Positions 32,580 through 33,484 of a DNA stretch of 33,484 bases are shown here, piece after piece (position 1 is the first letter of the stretch; each line of letters opens with the position of its first letter). This DNA is from UMGS1601 sp964617585 (GTDB lineage Bacteria > Bacillota > Clostridia > Oscillospirales > Ruminococcaceae): positions 1-33,484 of the forward strand of contig CAZTXS010000016.1 in NCBI GenBank assembly GCA_964617585.1, in the 5' to 3' direction. Made by a program: the position numbers and the translations under genes. Below the pieces are notes generated by a model. It was given only the letters and a program-made list of their open reading frames with translations, was not told where the DNA came from and did not search any database.

Positions 32580-32721
32580 TTCAATAAGGGCTTGCCCGTC
32601 ATTCAACGTGGCAAGTGTCGGCATTGCCGACCGGCCGTTCAGTAAGGGATTGTATTCCGCTACAGAACGAGTAATGAAACCCGCCGCCTATAGAGGCAGG
32701 GGACATCCTACCTTAGTTATA
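32580..32721 (+). repeat. Interspersed hairpin repeat, copy I (full length)
   Basis: About 142 bp, close to copy D: TTCAATAAGGGCTTGCCC, GTCGGCATTGCCGACC, CCGTTCAGT, the CCGCC-TATAGA-GGC hairpin, and right end CCTTAGTTATA. The right end contains the stop codon of the leftward 46-aa ORF (32719-32717). Confidence 0.92.
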
Positions 32722-32857
32722 TTGCGTTATCATCAGCCTCATCAATCTCAGAGCTTGCCTGCTTTCTCTTAAAGTCAATATTGATTGCGAACATATCCAA
32801 AAGCTCCTCGGTTGCTTCGTGTAATGTTTCTGACAGTCGATTTAATAATTGAGCCAT
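32717..32857 (-). CDS. Candidate 46-aa acidic small protein
   Basis: It starts MAQLLNRLSETLHEATEELL and ends IDEADDNAI. The first about 25 residues suit an amphipathic helix, and the tail is acidic. AGGAGG lies 9 nt before the ATG, an excellent site. A sigma-A promoter lies 420 bp upstream, behind a hairpin-rich leader. The stop codon is in repeat copy I, so the present C-terminus may have been set by repeat insertion, and a longer ancestor is possible. I do not recognise the family. Confidence 0.6.
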   Translation of the reverse strand: MAQLLNRLSETLHEATEELLDMFAINIDFKRKQASSEIDEADDNAI

Positions 32858-33273
32858 AACCTGCGACCTCCTAAAAATAAATTGTCTGTTGTCTTGGTTT
32901 ATTCCGCCGAAAGCATTCAGTCAACAATCGGGCTTGTATATCCCTTATATAAAGCCTGTACGGTCTTAATGAACAAACCCGATATTAACTGAAACGAACC
33001 GATTAAAACCCTCTCCAAAGTTTTTATACGGAACAAATTTTTGAAAGGAAATAAATCTTATTTTATTCCCTTTTGCTAAGTATCCTTAAAGATGAACAGT
33101 TGAAGCCAACCACAACCTCACTGCTCATCATTTAAGCTGTAATTTGAACTGCGATTTGCACCTTTAAAGCCACAAATTTCAAGCTGAAATTCGCTTTTTT
33201 TAATGGAATAAACGTCTTGTCAAATGATAATCGAACGTTAAAAACACAAGATATTGTGTTTTGTTCTCTTACT
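32858..33273 (-). ncRNA. Candidate structured RNA or long leader, about 415 nt
   Basis: No long ORF fits here. In leftward RNA I find separate stems: AAAACACAA/TTGTGTTTT (33262-33241); AAAGC+GAATTTC/GAAATTT+GCTTT (33197-33166); GATGAGCAGT/ACTGTTCATC (33129-33091); AAAGGGAATAAA/TTTATTTCCTTT (33073-33044); ATCGGGTTTGT/ACAAGCCCGAT (32983-32927). Four of them contain one non-Watson-Crick position, and each is G-U only when read leftward, the same direction as the promoter. This favours a selected RNA structure over chance palindromes. It matches no RNA family I recognise. It could be a cis-regulatory leader of the 46-aa ORF or an independent RNA. Confidence 0.5.
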
Positions 33274-33279
33274 ATCACA

Positions 33280-33308
33280 AGTATATAGTATCATTTTTTA
33301 AAAGTCAA
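33280..33308 (-). promoter_or_regulatory. Sigma-A promoter for the structured RNA / 46-aa ORF
   Basis: TTGACT (33308-33303), 17 bp, TATACT (33285-33280). The predicted start is near 33273. The remaining 176 bases to the window end are very AT-rich and hold nothing I can name. Confidence 0.75.
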
Positions 33309-33484
33309 GCACTTTGCGTGTAAAAAAATATAGCTATTTTTTGTGCAATTTGCACAAATTTTTATACTTTAAATTATACATTTTCACAAGTAAATTTTAC
33401 TTTTAATCCCAAAACTGGTTTTTTACTTTACACACAGCTTAAATTTTAAAAAATGTAAAGGACTTTTTCTAGACAGTGTTAAAT

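Noticed and set aside
359..32721. The interspersed repeats as a CRISPR array
   Set aside because: Copies are kilobases apart, in both orientations, too long and variable, and there are no spacers or cas genes.
32868..33130. Short ORF MMSSEVVVGFNC... (22 codons) in the structured leader
   Set aside because: No ribosome binding site and the frame lies across one of the RNA stems; more likely part of the structure.
32858..33273. Retron msr-msd or diversity-generating element
   Set aside because: Hairpins and an AGC-like trinucleotide are present, but no reverse transcriptase gene is in the window and no long inverted a1/a2 ends were found.

Overview
The window looks like chromosome of a Gram-positive, spore-forming, anaerobic Clostridia member, most likely Ruminococcus-like (Oscillospiraceae). 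The grounds are an AT-rich genome with strong AGGAGG-type ribosome binding sites, a cotJABC spore-coat operon, a CwlD-like amidase, a ferredoxin-dependent 2-oxoacid oxidoreductase, plant-glycan-type glycoside hydrolases, Thr-rich linkers in exported proteins, and the Firmicutes gene order gdpP-rplI-dnaB-tilS-hpt-ftsH. The genus is an inference.

Layout. 0-0.5 kb: start of an exported protein (leftward), preceded by a separate short transcription unit with its own promoter, a candidate 37-aa ORF and a terminator. 0.6-6.1 kb: leftward carbohydrate operon with a GH2 beta-galactosidase-like enzyme, a class A beta-lactamase-like lipoprotein and a GH26-like hydrolase. 6.3 kb: rightward cyclophilin. 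6.8-10.2 kb: leftward kor/vor operon (ferredoxin, alpha, beta, gamma) behind a MinD-like ATPase. 10.3-18.4 kb: leftward housekeeping block ftsH, hpt, tilS, dnaB, rplI, gdpP. 18.5-18.8 kb: a 100-bp tandem repeat. 18.8-23.7 kb: RNase J with a roughly 318-nt leader, then a nucleotidyltransferase/phosphohexomutase-like fusion. 23.7-28.2 kb: scar-rich zone with a nitroreductase pseudogene, cotJABC, a large LRR surface protein and a GHKL-kinase remnant. 28.2-32.4 kb: SDR oxidoreductase, two unknown proteins, CwlD-like amidase, rpsU (S21) and asparaginase. 32.6-33.5 kb: a 46-aa ORF behind a roughly 415-nt leader rich in hairpins.

The most striking feature is a family of nine GC-rich, hairpin-forming repeats (left end TTCAATAAGGGCTTGCC; full length about 132-143 bp). 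Two lie between a promoter and a ribosome binding site. Four have the same end at or within about 10 nt of a stop codon. Two gene remnants abut truncated or fold-back copies. The strongest candidates for something undescribed are this repeat family, the multi-hairpin RNA at 32.86-33.27 kb whose imperfect pairs are G-U only in the leftward transcript, and the small transcription unit at 0.18-0.5 kb. No defence system, CRISPR array, tRNA or complete transposase gene was seen.
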